The position numbers were made by a program, and so were the translations under genes. A stretch of DNA of 64,000 bases from NCBI RefSeq assembly GCF_017741815.1, contig NZ_JAGHMF010000007.1, positions 430,538 to 494,537 of the forward strand, given 5' to 3'. Below the pieces are notes generated by a model. The model had not been told where the DNA came from. It did not search any database and was given only the letters and a program-made list of their open reading frames with translations. Of this stretch, positions 8,152 to 15,525 are shown in pieces. The DNA is from Rhizobium sp. 16-488-2b. Lineage in GTDB: Bacteria > Pseudomonadota > Alphaproteobacteria > Rhizobiales > Rhizobiaceae. The stretch's first letter is position 1, and each line of letters opens with the position of its first letter.

Positions 8152-9375
8152 ATGGATGCATCAGCAGTTCACCAGGATAGCGTTCTGCGCCATCCCGGCT
8201 ATCTCAATTTCGCGGCTTCCCGCGTCTTTTCCTCTCTCTCCTTTCAATGCGTCGCCATCGCGATGGGCTGGATGATCTACGATCAGACCCACAGCGCCTT
8301 CGCGCTCGCCATGGTCGGTCTCTGCCAGTTTCTGCCGATGGTGGTGCTGACCTTCGTGGTCGGCCACGTCGCCGATCGTTTCGACCGAAGGCGTATTGGC
8401 CTCGTCTGCCAGCTGATCCTCGCCACCGTGTCGGCGGCACTTGCTGTCGCCACATGGCAGAACTGGCGGACACCGGCGGGCATCCTGACGGCGGTGACGA
8501 TCATGGGCGCGACCGTCGCCTTCGAGCGCCCGACGATGGCAGCCCTTCTCCCCAGCATCATGCCACCCTCGCTGCTCCAGCGCGCGGTGGCGACATCCAC
8601 CTTGATGATGCAGACGGCGCTGATCGTCGGCCCGTCGCTGGGTGGACTGCTCTACGGCGTCGATGCCGTCGCCCCGTTCGCCGTGGCCGCCGTCCTGTTT
8701 GCCGTCGCAAGCATCAACGTCATTTCGATCCGCATGGAATGGACGCCGAGCAAGCGCGAACCTGTGACGCTCGCCTCGGTCTTCGCCGGCGTCTCCTTCA
8801 TCAAGAGCAAGCCCGTGATGCTCGGCACGATCTCGCTCGACCTCTTCGCCGTTCTGCTGGGCGGCGCCACGGCACTCCTCCCGATGTTCGCCAGCGATAT
8901 CCTTCATGCCGGCCCATGGGGGCTGGGCATGCTGCGCGCGGCCCCGGCCGTCGGCGCTCTCTCCATGTCGATCGTTCTGGCAAGACGCTCGCTGACGAGC
9001 AGGGTCGGAGCGAAGATGTTGACCGCCGTGGCTGTGTTCGGCGTCGCGACCATCGTCTTTGCCGTATCGACTAATATCGCGCTATCCATAGCTGCGCTGC
9101 TGGTTGTTGGCGCAGCAGATACGGTGAGCGTCGTGGTGCGCAGTTCTCTGGTTCAGCTTCTGACCCCGGATTCGATGCGCGGACGTGTGAACGCCGTCAA
9201 TTCGCTCTTCATCGGCACCTCGAACCAACTGGGCGAATTTGAATCGGGCATGCTTGCGGGAATGATGGGCCCGGTTGCTGCGGGCGTGATCGGCGGCGTT
9301 GGGACCATCGTCGTGGTGCTCATGTGGACGCGGCTGTTCCCGGATCTTCGCAAGGTCGACACGCTGCAAGGGTAG
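8152..9375 (+). CDS. MFS transporter, MFS_3 / EntS-like exporter
   Basis: Predicted 407 residues with about twelve hydrophobic segments, typical of major facilitator superfamily drug/proton antiporters. The loop 2-3 signature is clear (VGHVADRFDRRRIG, about residues 77-90), and the C-terminal RGRVNAVNSLFIGTSNQLGEFESG stretch is typical of the EntS-like enterobactin-exporter family. Substrate cannot be assigned. The start ATG at 8152 has no strong ribosome site, and the gene stands alone, so the exact start is uncertain. Confidence 0.85.
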   Translation: MDASAVHQDSVLRHPGYLNFAASRVFSSLSFQCVAIAMGWMIYDQTHSAFALAMVGLCQFLPMVVLTFVVGHVADRFDRRRIGLVCQLILATVSAALAVATWQNWRTPAGILTAVTIMGATVAFERPTMAALLPSIMPPSLLQRAVATSTLMMQTALIVGPSLGGLLYGVDAVAPFAVAAVLFAVASINVISIRMEWTPSKREPVTLASVFAGVSFIKSKPVMLGTISLDLFAVLLGGATALLPMFASDILHAGPWGLGMLRAAPAVGALSMSIVLARRSLTSRVGAKMLTAVAVFGVATIVFAVSTNIALSIAALLVVGAADTVSVVVRSSLVQLLTPDSMRGRVNAVNSLFIGTSNQLGEFESGMLAGMMGPVAAGVIGGVGTIVVVLMWTRLFPDLRKVDTLQG

Positions 9376-9484
9376 GGGGCTTAGCCGCCACAGATGTGCA
9401 TCTAGCCCGACCCAAGAAATTTGCGTGGCATTTCGTAGCTGCGTGCTAGCTTAATATCCGAAACAGTTTTGAGGAGAGGTCCAT

Positions 9485-9667
9485 ATGAAACGAATTTCAA
9501 CCGCGCTGATGGCGCTTACGCTGATTGGCCTTTCGGCGCTCGTGGCCGGCTGCAACAGCGTCCCAACGTCTTCGGGGTCGGCATCCGGCTATGTGCCGGG
9601 CGATTCCATGAACCGGGCCTGTTCAGATGGCTTCAGGCCGAGCGATGGACGCTCCTGCAGCTACTGA
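9485..9667 (+). CDS. small lipoprotein (60 residues)
   Basis: Predicted 60-residue protein with a signal peptide ending in the lipobox LVAGC, so the mature lipoprotein is only about 38 residues, Ser/Gly rich and with two further Cys. GAGGAGAGG lies just before the ATG. It is monocistronic, with a perfect inverted repeat downstream. Short secreted lipoproteins like this are common in Rhizobiaceae but have no assigned function. Confidence 0.75.
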   Translation: MKRISTALMALTLIGLSALVAGCNSVPTSSGSASGYVPGDSMNRACSDGFRPSDGRSCSY

Positions 9668-9683
9668 TATCGTCGGATTGCCG

Positions 9684-9718
9684 TTCATCCCCGCAGCTTG
9701 ACTGTCCGCGGGGATGAA
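9684..9718 (+). terminator. perfect 11-bp inverted repeat after the small lipoprotein gene
   Basis: TTCATCCCCGC (9684-9694) and its exact complement (9708-9718) flank a 13-base loop, 17 bases past the stop codon. It lacks a T-run on either side, so it may protect the mRNA 3' end rather than terminate by itself. Confidence 0.5.
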
Positions 9719-9775
9719 GCGAGCGAAGGCAGTCACCGAGGTATCTCGGTGCAAAACCTATCACGTTGATTTCGG

Positions 9776-9809
9776 AAAAGAAAAAGGCCTGCATTTTTCA
9801 ATGCAGACC
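9776..9809 (-). terminator. Rho-independent terminator of tRNA-Asn
   Basis: On the minus strand GGTCTGCAT and ATGCAGGCC form a 9-bp stem (one G-U pair, loop six bases), followed directly by TTTTTCTTTT. It sits just downstream of the tRNA. Confidence 0.85.
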
Positions 9810-9819
9810 TTTTAGAAAC

Positions 9820-9894
9820 TGGCTCCCCGGGCCGGATTCGAACCGGCGACCTGTCGATTAACAGTCGAATGCTCTACCGCTGAGCTACCAGGGA
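9820..9894 (-). tRNA. tRNA-Asn (GTT)
   Basis: The 75-nt sequence on the minus strand runs from TCCCTGG to an encoded CCA. It folds as a standard cloverleaf: D-arm AGCTCAGCGGTAGAGC, anticodon loop with GTT between TCGAC and its partner GTCGA-type arm, and T-arm GGTTCGAATCC. The Rho-independent terminator follows. No integrase or att duplication is seen near it. Confidence 0.95.
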
Positions 9895-10011
9895 TCACCG
9901 CTCGCCGCGGTGTGAGTGGGCTAATACAAATGCTTGCTCGATTTGCCAAGAGGTTTTTTCAAAAAAATGACATCTCCTTGCAATCATTCAGGTTATCCCC
10001 ACATCCTGTGG

Positions 10012-10296
10012 ATGACCGAGACCCCGAAAAACACCGCCAAACGCTTTGGCATCGATCACACCACCGGCCACATCGTCATGGGGCCAACCCGCATTCCGCT
10101 TCCAAAGTCGCGCATAGCCAGGCTTTTGATCGGCGGACTGCTGGTTTTGGGCGGATGTCTGGGCTTTCTTCCGATTCTCGGCTTCTGGATGATTCCGCTC
10201 GGCGTGCTGTTGCTGTCGCACGACCTGCATATCGCGCGGCGGATGAGACGACGATTTTCGGTGTGGTGGCACAGGAGGCGGAATTCCGCCTCCTGA
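10012..10296 (+). CDS. small hypothetical membrane protein
   Basis: About 94 residues from ATG at 10012. The C-terminal half has two hydrophobic segments (ARLLIGGLLVLGGCLGFLP and GFWMIPLGVLLLSHD) with a Pro turn, then a very basic tail (RRMRRRFSVWWHRRR), so it is a membrane hairpin with both ends probably cytoplasmic. An earlier in-frame ATG at 9967 is possible; neither has a good ribosome site. Resembles small rhizobial proteins of unknown function. It converges on the phosphate transporter gene. Confidence 0.6.
   Translation: MTETPKNTAKRFGIDHTTGHIVMGPTRIPLPKSRIARLLIGGLLVLGGCLGFLPILGFWMIPLGVLLLSHDLHIARRMRRRFSVWWHRRRNSAS
10273..10294. repeat. 22-bp perfect palindrome between convergent genes
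   Basis: A 22-bp palindrome with no loop runs from AGGAGGCGG to its complement, centred on GAATTC. It covers the last codons of the membrane protein gene and lies 13 bases from the stop of the convergent pit gene. It may act as a bidirectional terminator-like hairpin. Confidence 0.75.
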
Positions 10297-10306
10297 TATT
10301 AATCGC

Positions 10307-11311
10307 TCAGGCGAAGAGGCCGGCGATCCAGTAGAAGGCGGCCGCGATCAGTGCTGCGGCCGGCAGCGTCACCACCCAGGCGACGACGATATTGCCCGCA
10401 AGGCCCCAGCGCACGGCGGATACCCGCCGTGCCGCGCCGACGCCGATGATCGCGCCGGTGATGGTGTGTGTGGTCGAAACGGGAATGCCGAGCCATGTGG
10501 CGCCGAACAGCGTCAGCGCTCCACCGGTCTCCGCGCAAAAGCCCTGCATCGGGTTCAGCCGCGTGATCTTCGATCCCATCGTATGCACGATGCGCCAGCC
10601 GCCGAACAGCGTGCCCAGCGCCATCGCCGACTGGCAGGAGAGCACCACCCACAGCGGCACATGGAAGCTTCCGCCGAGATAGCCCTGCGAATAGAGCAGG
10701 ATGGCGATGATCCCCATGGTCTTCTGCGCATCGTTGCCGCCGTGTCCGAGGGAATAGAGCGACGCCGAGACGAACTGCATGATGCGGAAGGTGCGGTCGA
10801 CCGCGAACGGCGTCTGCCGCACGAAGAGCCACGAAACGATGAGCACGAGAAACAGCGCCAGGAGGAAGCCGATCATCGGTGACATGACGATCGCGCCGGC
10901 GGTCTTGAGCAAACCACTCCAGACGATCGAGCTGAAGCCGACCTTGGCGAGCCCGGCGCCGACCAGCCCGCCGACCAGCGCGTGCGACGAGCTCGAAGGG
11001 ATGCCGAATACCCAGGTGACGATGTTCCAGATGATCGCGCCCATCAGCGCCGCGAAGATCACCATCGGCGAGACGATGGCCGGATCGATGATCCCGGTCC
11101 CGAGCGTCTCGGCGACATGCAGCCCGAAAAACAGGAAGGCGATGAAGTTGAAGAAGGCCGCCCAGGCGACGGCGAACTGCGGCCTGAGCACGCGCGTCGA
11201 GACGATCGTCGCGATCGAGTTCGCTGCATCATGCAGGCCGTTCAGAAAGTCGAAGAACAGCGCGACCGCGATCAGCCCGGCAAGCAGCGGGAAGGCAAGG
11301 GTGGCGTCCAT
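10307..11311 (-). CDS. pit: PiT-family low-affinity inorganic phosphate transporter
   Basis: Predicted 334 residues and about ten hydrophobic segments. The two inverted PiT signature repeats are visible: FDFLNGLHDAANSIATIVSTRVL near the start and LGHGGNDAQKTMGIIAI in the second half, plus GIPSSSSHAL and GIPVSTTHTI loops. It imports metal-phosphate by proton symport at the inner membrane. Its ATG (11311-11309) shares one base with the TGA of the upstream DUF47 gene, TGATG, so both are translated from one mRNA. The DUF47-pit pair is the standard Sinorhizobium orfA-pit arrangement, which is repressed by PhoB under phosphate starvation in that genus. Confidence 0.94.
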   Translation of the reverse strand: MDATLAFPLLAGLIAVALFFDFLNGLHDAANSIATIVSTRVLRPQFAVAWAAFFNFIAFLFFGLHVAETLGTGIIDPAIVSPMVIFAALMGAIIWNIVTWVFGIPSSSSHALVGGLVGAGLAKVGFSSIVWSGLLKTAGAIVMSPMIGFLLALFLVLIVSWLFVRQTPFAVDRTFRIMQFVSASLYSLGHGGNDAQKTMGIIAILLYSQGYLGGSFHVPLWVVLSCQSAMALGTLFGGWRIVHTMGSKITRLNPMQGFCAETGGALTLFGATWLGIPVSTTHTITGAIIGVGAARRVSAVRWGLAGNIVVAWVVTLPAAALIAAAFYWIAGLFA

Positions 11312-11952
11312 CAGACGTTCTCGATCACGATGCCGCTGATCTCGTTGGCGACGTCCTCGAAGCGGTCGACGACCTTCTCGAGCTCGCCGTAGATCTCGCT
11401 GCCGATGATATAGGCCATCGGGTTGGTGGCACCGTGCCGGTGGAAGAGGTCTTTCAGACCCTGATCGTGCAGTTCGTCCGACCGTCCCTCGATCCGCGTC
11501 ACCGCCTCGGCGATCGCCGTCAGGCGAGGGGCGTTGGCGTTGATCCGCTCAAGAAGCGGAATGGCCTCGGCGATCATGTGCGCGGCCTCGACGATCGTCT
11601 TGCCCATCTCCTGCATCACGGGATCGAAACTCTTCTGCTCGAACAGGCGGATGGTCTTGACTGTCTTGTGCATCATGTCGATCGCGTCATCCATCGACTG
11701 GATGAGGTCCTTGATGTCGACCCGGTCGAAAGGCGTGATGAAGCTGCGGCGAACGGCGAGCAGAACATCGCGGGTGATATCGTCAGCCTCGTTCTCCAGC
11801 GTGACGATGCGCGCGCAATGCTTTTCGGTGTCGTGTCCGGAGAGCAGCTCATTCAGCGCCTCGGCCGCGCCCACGACTGTTTTCGCGTGCTGCGCGAAGA
11901 GATCGAAGAACCGGTCTTCGCGGGGCATGAGTTTCCGAAACCAGCTCAGCAT
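11311..11952 (-). CDS. DUF47 (PhoU-like) phosphate transport regulator
   Basis: About 213 residues if started at ATG 11952 (MLSWFRKLMPREDRFF); ATG at 11961 is also possible and neither has a strong ribosome site. It is an all-helical PhoU-like protein: characteristic LMPREDRFFDLFAQHAKTVV at the start and the acidic metal-binding helices with E...D..T and D.....DD.ID. DUF47 proteins pair with PiT transporters and are thought to modulate their activity; here the stop of this gene overlaps the pit start by one base. Confidence 0.9.
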   Translation of the reverse strand: MLSWFRKLMPREDRFFDLFAQHAKTVVGAAEALNELLSGHDTEKHCARIVTLENEADDITRDVLLAVRRSFITPFDRVDIKDLIQSMDDAIDMMHKTVKTIRLFEQKSFDPVMQEMGKTIVEAAHMIAEAIPLLERINANAPRLTAIAEAVTRIEGRSDELHDQGLKDLFHRHGATNPMAYIIGSEIYGELEKVVDRFEDVANEISGIVIENV

Positions 11953-12165
11953 ATTATCCATCCATATGAAATTTTTTGTGCGTTCCTCATAAAATAGCGC
12001 ACTTCGCAATAAAAGTGTCACAATCGAGCCAGCGCCAATTCTTTTGCGGTTTTCCCCGGCGCAAGATCAGTCTCGTCTTCGCTATGGGAACACTGCGCTT
12101 AGGAATGCGTTTCTCTTTCAAGCGTTCGAAACGCGAGCCGTATTAATTGTTCGAAGGTGTGTGAG

Positions 12166-12609
12166 ATGAGAAAGCTTGCAATCATGATCGTGGCATTGGC
12201 AACCGCAATTGGCGGGGCAGGGCCCTCATTTGCCGAAAACTGGGGCGATTCGCACTCTGTTCAGAGCCGCGGGAGTTTTGGCGATTCCGGTGTCAGGAAC
12301 GGACATTTCGGAAACCGGTGCGCCTACTACCGCTGCGGCAACAGATATAGCTACGACAGACGTTATGATCGGCGCTATTATAATCACGACTATGACCGCT
12401 ATCATCGTCACAACGACGCCGGTCTGATTATTGGTGGTCTGGCGGCGGGCGCTCTGATAGGCGGACTTATCGCCTCGCAACCGCGCGCGCCCAGATATGT
12501 CGGCAACGACCATGTGAGTTGGTGCTATAATCGCTACCGCTCGTATCGCGCATCCGACAACACATACCAGCCGAACTACGGCCCCCGCCGCCAGTGCGCC
12601 GGCCCGTGA
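12166..12609 (+). CDS. BA14K-family secreted protein
   Basis: Predicted 147 residues. A signal peptide ([17 protein letters not shown]...SFA) precedes a Tyr/Arg/His/Asn-rich stretch with [19 protein letters not shown], then a glycine-rich hydrophobic segment ([18 protein letters not shown]) typical of the family, and the C-terminal BA14K box [30 protein letters not shown]14K proteins were described in Brucella as immunoreactive lectin-like surface proteins and are common in rhizobia; function is still uncertain. ATG at 12166 is preferred over the GTG at 12157. Followed by a good terminator. Confidence 0.85.
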   Translation: MRKLAIMIVALATAIGGAGPSFAENWGDSHSVQSRGSFGDSGVRNGHFGNRCAYYRCGNRYSYDRRYDRRYYNHDYDRYHRHNDAGLIIGGLAAGALIGGLIASQPRAPRYVGNDHVSWCYNRYRSYRASDNTYQPNYGPRRQCAGP

Positions 12610-12654
12610 ACGAGCCGGGGCTCGCATAGCGGGGCTTGTATGCAATGAATATAA

Positions 12655-12686
12655 ACCTGATCGCCCTACACGGCGGTCAGGTTTTT
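12655..12686 (+). terminator. Rho-independent terminator after the BA14K gene
   Basis: ACCTGATCGCC and GGCGGTCAGGT (12655-12665 and 12672-12682) form an 11-bp stem with one G-T pair, followed by TTTTT. Confidence 0.85.
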
Positions 12687-12790
12687 AATGCTTAATGCGG
12701 CAGGAGCGCGAATTGGTGTGTTCGATCACGCGCTGATGCGAAATCGCTACCGCCCCAAACACAATCACATCATTTGTCGGTGAGAAAATT

Positions 12791-12864
12791 TGGAGGCCTC
12801 GCCCGGAATTGAACCGGGGTACAAGGATTTGCAGTCCTCTGCGTCACCACTCCGCCACGAGGCC
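12791..12864 (-). tRNA. tRNA-Cys (GCA)
   Basis: 74 nt on the minus strand, from GGCCTCG to CGAGGCC, then U73 and encoded CCA. The anticodon loop between GGA and TCC carries GCA; the T-arm is CCGGTTCAATTCCGG. The U at position 73 is the known cysteine identity base. Confidence 0.95.
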
Positions 12865-13041
12865 TCACGACGCTTACTTTCGAAAGCGTGGGCGGCATTT
12901 AGAATGAATAGAAAACAAGCGCAAGGGGGTTGTGCAAAAACCTGGGGATTTCAGACGCCAAAATTGGCTATGGAACATGGCCGGCCGACACTGCCTGAAC
13001 TAAGGCCCGCGGAACGTGCCCGCAGCTCAGCCGCGCGTCTG

Positions 13042-13182
13042 TCAGTTACCTCGCAGCGAGACGAGCGGCGATACACCGTTGGTCGCCACACTTGGCACAC
13101 TCGCGTGCACAAGCGGTATCATCACGATGATTGCAAATAGGCCTCCGATAAAGAGACCACCCAAAAGAGCTGATTTCGCCAT
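13042..13182 (-). CDS. possible 46-residue membrane protein
   Basis: A 46-codon frame on the minus strand from ATG 13182 to TGA 13042. The product would open with a short basic N-terminus and a glycine- and isoleucine-rich hydrophobic segment (LLGGLFIGGLFAIIVMI). The ribosome site is weak (GCGGGG, about 8 bases upstream). It lies 97 bases after the 33-residue frame on the same strand, in a stretch with no other gene, so the two may be cotranscribed. Evidence is only the composition and orientation. Confidence 0.35.
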   Translation of the reverse strand: MAKSALLGGLFIGGLFAIIVMIPLVHASVPSVATNGVSPLVSLRGN

Positions 13183-13279
13183 TAGACCCCGCTGGCCATC
13201 GTTCTTATTGGTTAAAGTCATCGCTAATAAAGCTGACGATCACCTGAACGTGTTGGTTGCGGGAGACGATGTCCGAACC

Positions 13280-13381
13280 TCAGCCTGTCTCTTTTCCGAG
13301 TAAGCCGCAGCACATGATTGCGATCAGCGCGGCGACGATGAAAAAGTCGAACAGCGAGAAATATTCAGCTATGACTGACAT
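13280..13381 (-). CDS. 33-residue single-pass membrane microprotein
   Basis: A 33-codon frame on the minus strand from ATG 13381, preceded by GGAGGAG with good spacing. The product has an amphipathic start (SVIAEYFSLFDFF) running into a hydrophobic segment (IVAALIAIMCCGLLG) and a charged end (KETG), the usual form of bacterial single-pass microproteins that associate with larger membrane complexes. No similar family is recognised. The strong ribosome site is the main evidence. Confidence 0.55.
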   Translation of the reverse strand: MSVIAEYFSLFDFFIVAALIAIMCCGLLGKETG

Positions 13382-13581
13382 GATCTTCTCCTCCTTATTC
13401 CTCCGGTTGCAATATTATCACAATCTTATGAACGTCACCATGGATTTTTCTGAAGGTCCTGGGCGATTGGCCACACTGTCCGAATTCTTGCTGCAGTCGC
13501 TCAGGAAGCCTTGAAAGCCGGTTGCCCTGCGATTAAGACACGGATGAGCAATAAGCGCTTTTCATTGGGCGAGAGGACACT

Positions 13582-14244
13582 ATGAATTTCGAGACGGCAC
13601 GCGCCAACATGGTCGACAACCAGATCCGCACCACGGATGTCACCTCGCACTCCGTGCAGGTCGCTTTCCTTGCCGTGCCGCGTGAGGCTTTTGTCCCGGA
13701 AAAGTCAAAGGCGATCTCCTACATCGACACCGACGTCGAAATCTGTCCGGCGCAGGCGGGCAAGCCGGCTCGTTTCCTGATGCAGCCGTCGCCGCTCGCC
13801 AAGCTGCTGCAGCTTGCAGCCGTGACCAAGGATGACGTCGTTCTCGATGTCGGCTGCGGCACGGGTTATGTTTCCGCACTCTTCTCCAAGCTCGCCGGTT
13901 CGGTCGTCGCTCTCGAAGAAGACGAAGCGCTTGCCGCTGAAGCGACGGCAAACCTCGCCGACTACGCCAACGTCTCTGTCGTCACGGGATCGCTTGAAGC
14001 CGGCAGCGCCAAGGGCGCGCCGTACGACCTGATCTTCGTCAACGGCGCCGTGGAAGAGGTTCCGGCTTCGCTCTTCTCGCAGCTGCGTGAAGGCGGCCGC
14101 CTTGTCACCATCAAGGGATATGGTGGCTCGGCGCGTGCGACGGTGTTCGTCAGCGAGCGCGGCGCGGTGTCCGAAAACGTCTTCTTCAATGCTTCCGTCA
14201 AGCCGCTGCCGGGCTTTGCCAAGGCACGCGAATTCGTGTTCTGA
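13582..14244 (+). CDS. protein-L-isoaspartate O-methyltransferase-like protein
   Basis: Predicted 220 residues. The SAM-binding motif VLDVGCGTGYVSALF is central (about residues 89-103), with downstream motifs VALEEDEALAAEA and YDLIFVNGAVEEVP. The N-terminus MNFETARANMVDNQIRTTDVT is typical of the alphaproteobacterial Pcm-like proteins. It lacks the strict QTISQP substrate loop of E. coli Pcm; the corresponding region reads GKPARFLMQPSPLAK. A second, more typical Pcm is encoded at 36.1 kb, so this one may have another methyl acceptor. GAGAGGAC precedes the ATG, and a terminator follows. Confidence 0.85.
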   Translation: MNFETARANMVDNQIRTTDVTSHSVQVAFLAVPREAFVPEKSKAISYIDTDVEICPAQAGKPARFLMQPSPLAKLLQLAAVTKDDVVLDVGCGTGYVSALFSKLAGSVVALEEDEALAAEATANLADYANVSVVTGSLEAGSAKGAPYDLIFVNGAVEEVPASLFSQLREGGRLVTIKGYGGSARATVFVSERGAVSENVFFNASVKPLPGFAKAREFVF

Positions 14245-14273
14245 GTTACGCGCGACGTGGGTTCTTGATGATG

Positions 14274-14301
14274 CGGGCGCCACTGGCGCCCGTTTCTGTT
14301 T
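14274..14301 (+). terminator. Rho-independent terminator after the Pcm-like gene
   Basis: CGGGCGCC (14274-14281), loop ACT, GGCGCCCG (14285-14292), then TTTCTGTTTC. It separates the Pcm-like gene from the PopZ-like gene. Confidence 0.75.
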
Positions 14302-14466
14302 CAGGCGGACCATCGAAGCAGTCATTGACGTTTGAGAAAACTGTGCAAACCGACAGTCATTTGATTCGCGATGATTTTTTTCCCCGATCGGCTATCCTAC
14401 AGTCTGGGTGATTCGGATGCCGACACCTCGCAATCCGGTCGTTGTTTGAGAATAACGGGGATAGAT

Positions 14467-15405
14467 ATGGCTCAGCCAAGCGTAGCGCGTGAACCGTCCA
14501 TGGAAGAAATCCTGGCGTCGATCCGCCAGATCATCGAAAGCAATGAGCCGGGCGCGGGCAGGGCACTCTCCGCATCGCTGCCGCCTGTTTACGGTGATGA
14601 TGAAGACGATCACGGCTCCGACATTCATCTGACTGTCGATCAGGCTTATGCCGGCGTGGAATTCCCCGATCCCGCACCGCAGCAGACCGATCCGCGCTTC
14701 GTTGCCGCCAATTCCGCTGGCTCCGCACCCGCGCAGGAAGCGCCGCGCGCCGCCATGTCGCTCGCCGATGTCGCCGCCCGCGTTCGCGCCGCCTCCGAGC
14801 GCAACACGCTTCAGCCGCAGCGCGAGCCGCCTCTGGAATTCCGCCAGCAGCCGGCGCCTGTCGCTCCGGCTCCCGTCATGGAAGCTCAGCCGCCGCAGGC
14901 AGTCGAGGAGCACCCGGTGATGCAGCAGGCGGCTCCGGCGCCGCAGCGCGCACCCGAGCCCGTGCTGGCTGACGAACCAGCCCCGATGGCGTTCGAAATG
15001 CCGCCTCAGCAGCCGGTGGCCGTAGAGGCCGAAGCCGTTCAGCCCGCAGCAGCGCCGGTTCAGGAGCAGGTCGCCATCGCTCCGCCCATGGCTGCCGCGC
15101 CGGTCGCAACACAACCGCTCTACGCCGGGCCGGTCTCCGCGCCGATGTCGGATCGCCTTCTGCCGAGCCTGATGGAAGAAACCCAGCAGTCGCTGTTGTC
15201 GCAGGATGCCGGCCTGCAGATCGCCCGCTCGTTCGAGGAGTTGGCCGCCGCCATCGATGGCGCCGAGCGCCGCTCGCTGGATGAGATCGCCGAAGACATG
15301 CTGCGCCCGATGCTGCGCGACTGGCTCGACGATAACCTGCCGACCCTGGTCGAGCGCCTCGTGCGCGAAGAGATCGAGCGCGTGGCGCGCGGCCCGCGCC
15401 GCTGA
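14467..15405 (+). CDS. popZ: PopZ-like (DUF2497) polar organising protein
   Basis: Predicted 312 residues from ATG 14467 (GGGGATAG upstream). The N-terminal helix PSMEEILASIRQIIESNE is the hallmark of the PopZ/DUF2497 family; the C-terminal oligomerisation region LRPMLRDWLDDNLPTLVERLVREEIERVARG is also diagnostic. Between them is a long Pro/Ala/Gln-rich disordered linker (about residues 90-240), much longer than in Caulobacter PopZ. PopZ forms a polar microdomain that recruits cell cycle proteins and, in Agrobacterium, marks the growing pole. The gene lies directly before valS, its usual place in Rhizobiales. Confidence 0.9.
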   Translation: MAQPSVAREPSMEEILASIRQIIESNEPGAGRALSASLPPVYGDDEDDHGSDIHLTVDQAYAGVEFPDPAPQQTDPRFVAANSAGSAPAQEAPRAAMSLADVAARVRAASERNTLQPQREPPLEFRQQPAPVAPAPVMEAQPPQAVEEHPVMQQAAPAPQRAPEPVLADEPAPMAFEMPPQQPVAVEAEAVQPAAAPVQEQVAIAPPMAAAPVATQPLYAGPVSAPMSDRLLPSLMEETQQSLLSQDAGLQIARSFEELAAAIDGAERRSLDEIAEDMLRPMLRDWLDDNLPTLVERLVREEIERVARGPRR

Positions 15406-15428
15406 TCGGATCCGTCGCTTTTTACAAA

Positions 15429-15459
15429 GAGCCGCTCCGGTCCCCGGGGCGGCTTTTTT
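15429..15459 (+). terminator. Rho-independent terminator after popZ
   Basis: AGCCGCTCC (15430-15438) and GGGGCGGCT (15446-15454) form a 9-bp stem, closely followed by TTTTTT. It lies 25 bases past the popZ stop. Confidence 0.85.
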
Positions 15460-15525
15460 ATTGACTTGCTGGCGGGCATCCTATTTACAACCCGCATCCA
15501 GAAAACCTCCAGATTTGGTCCAAAA

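Noticed and set aside
9820..9894. tRNA genes as integration sites for an island
   Set aside because: No integrase, no direct repeat of the tRNA 3' end and no composition change near any of the three tRNAs.
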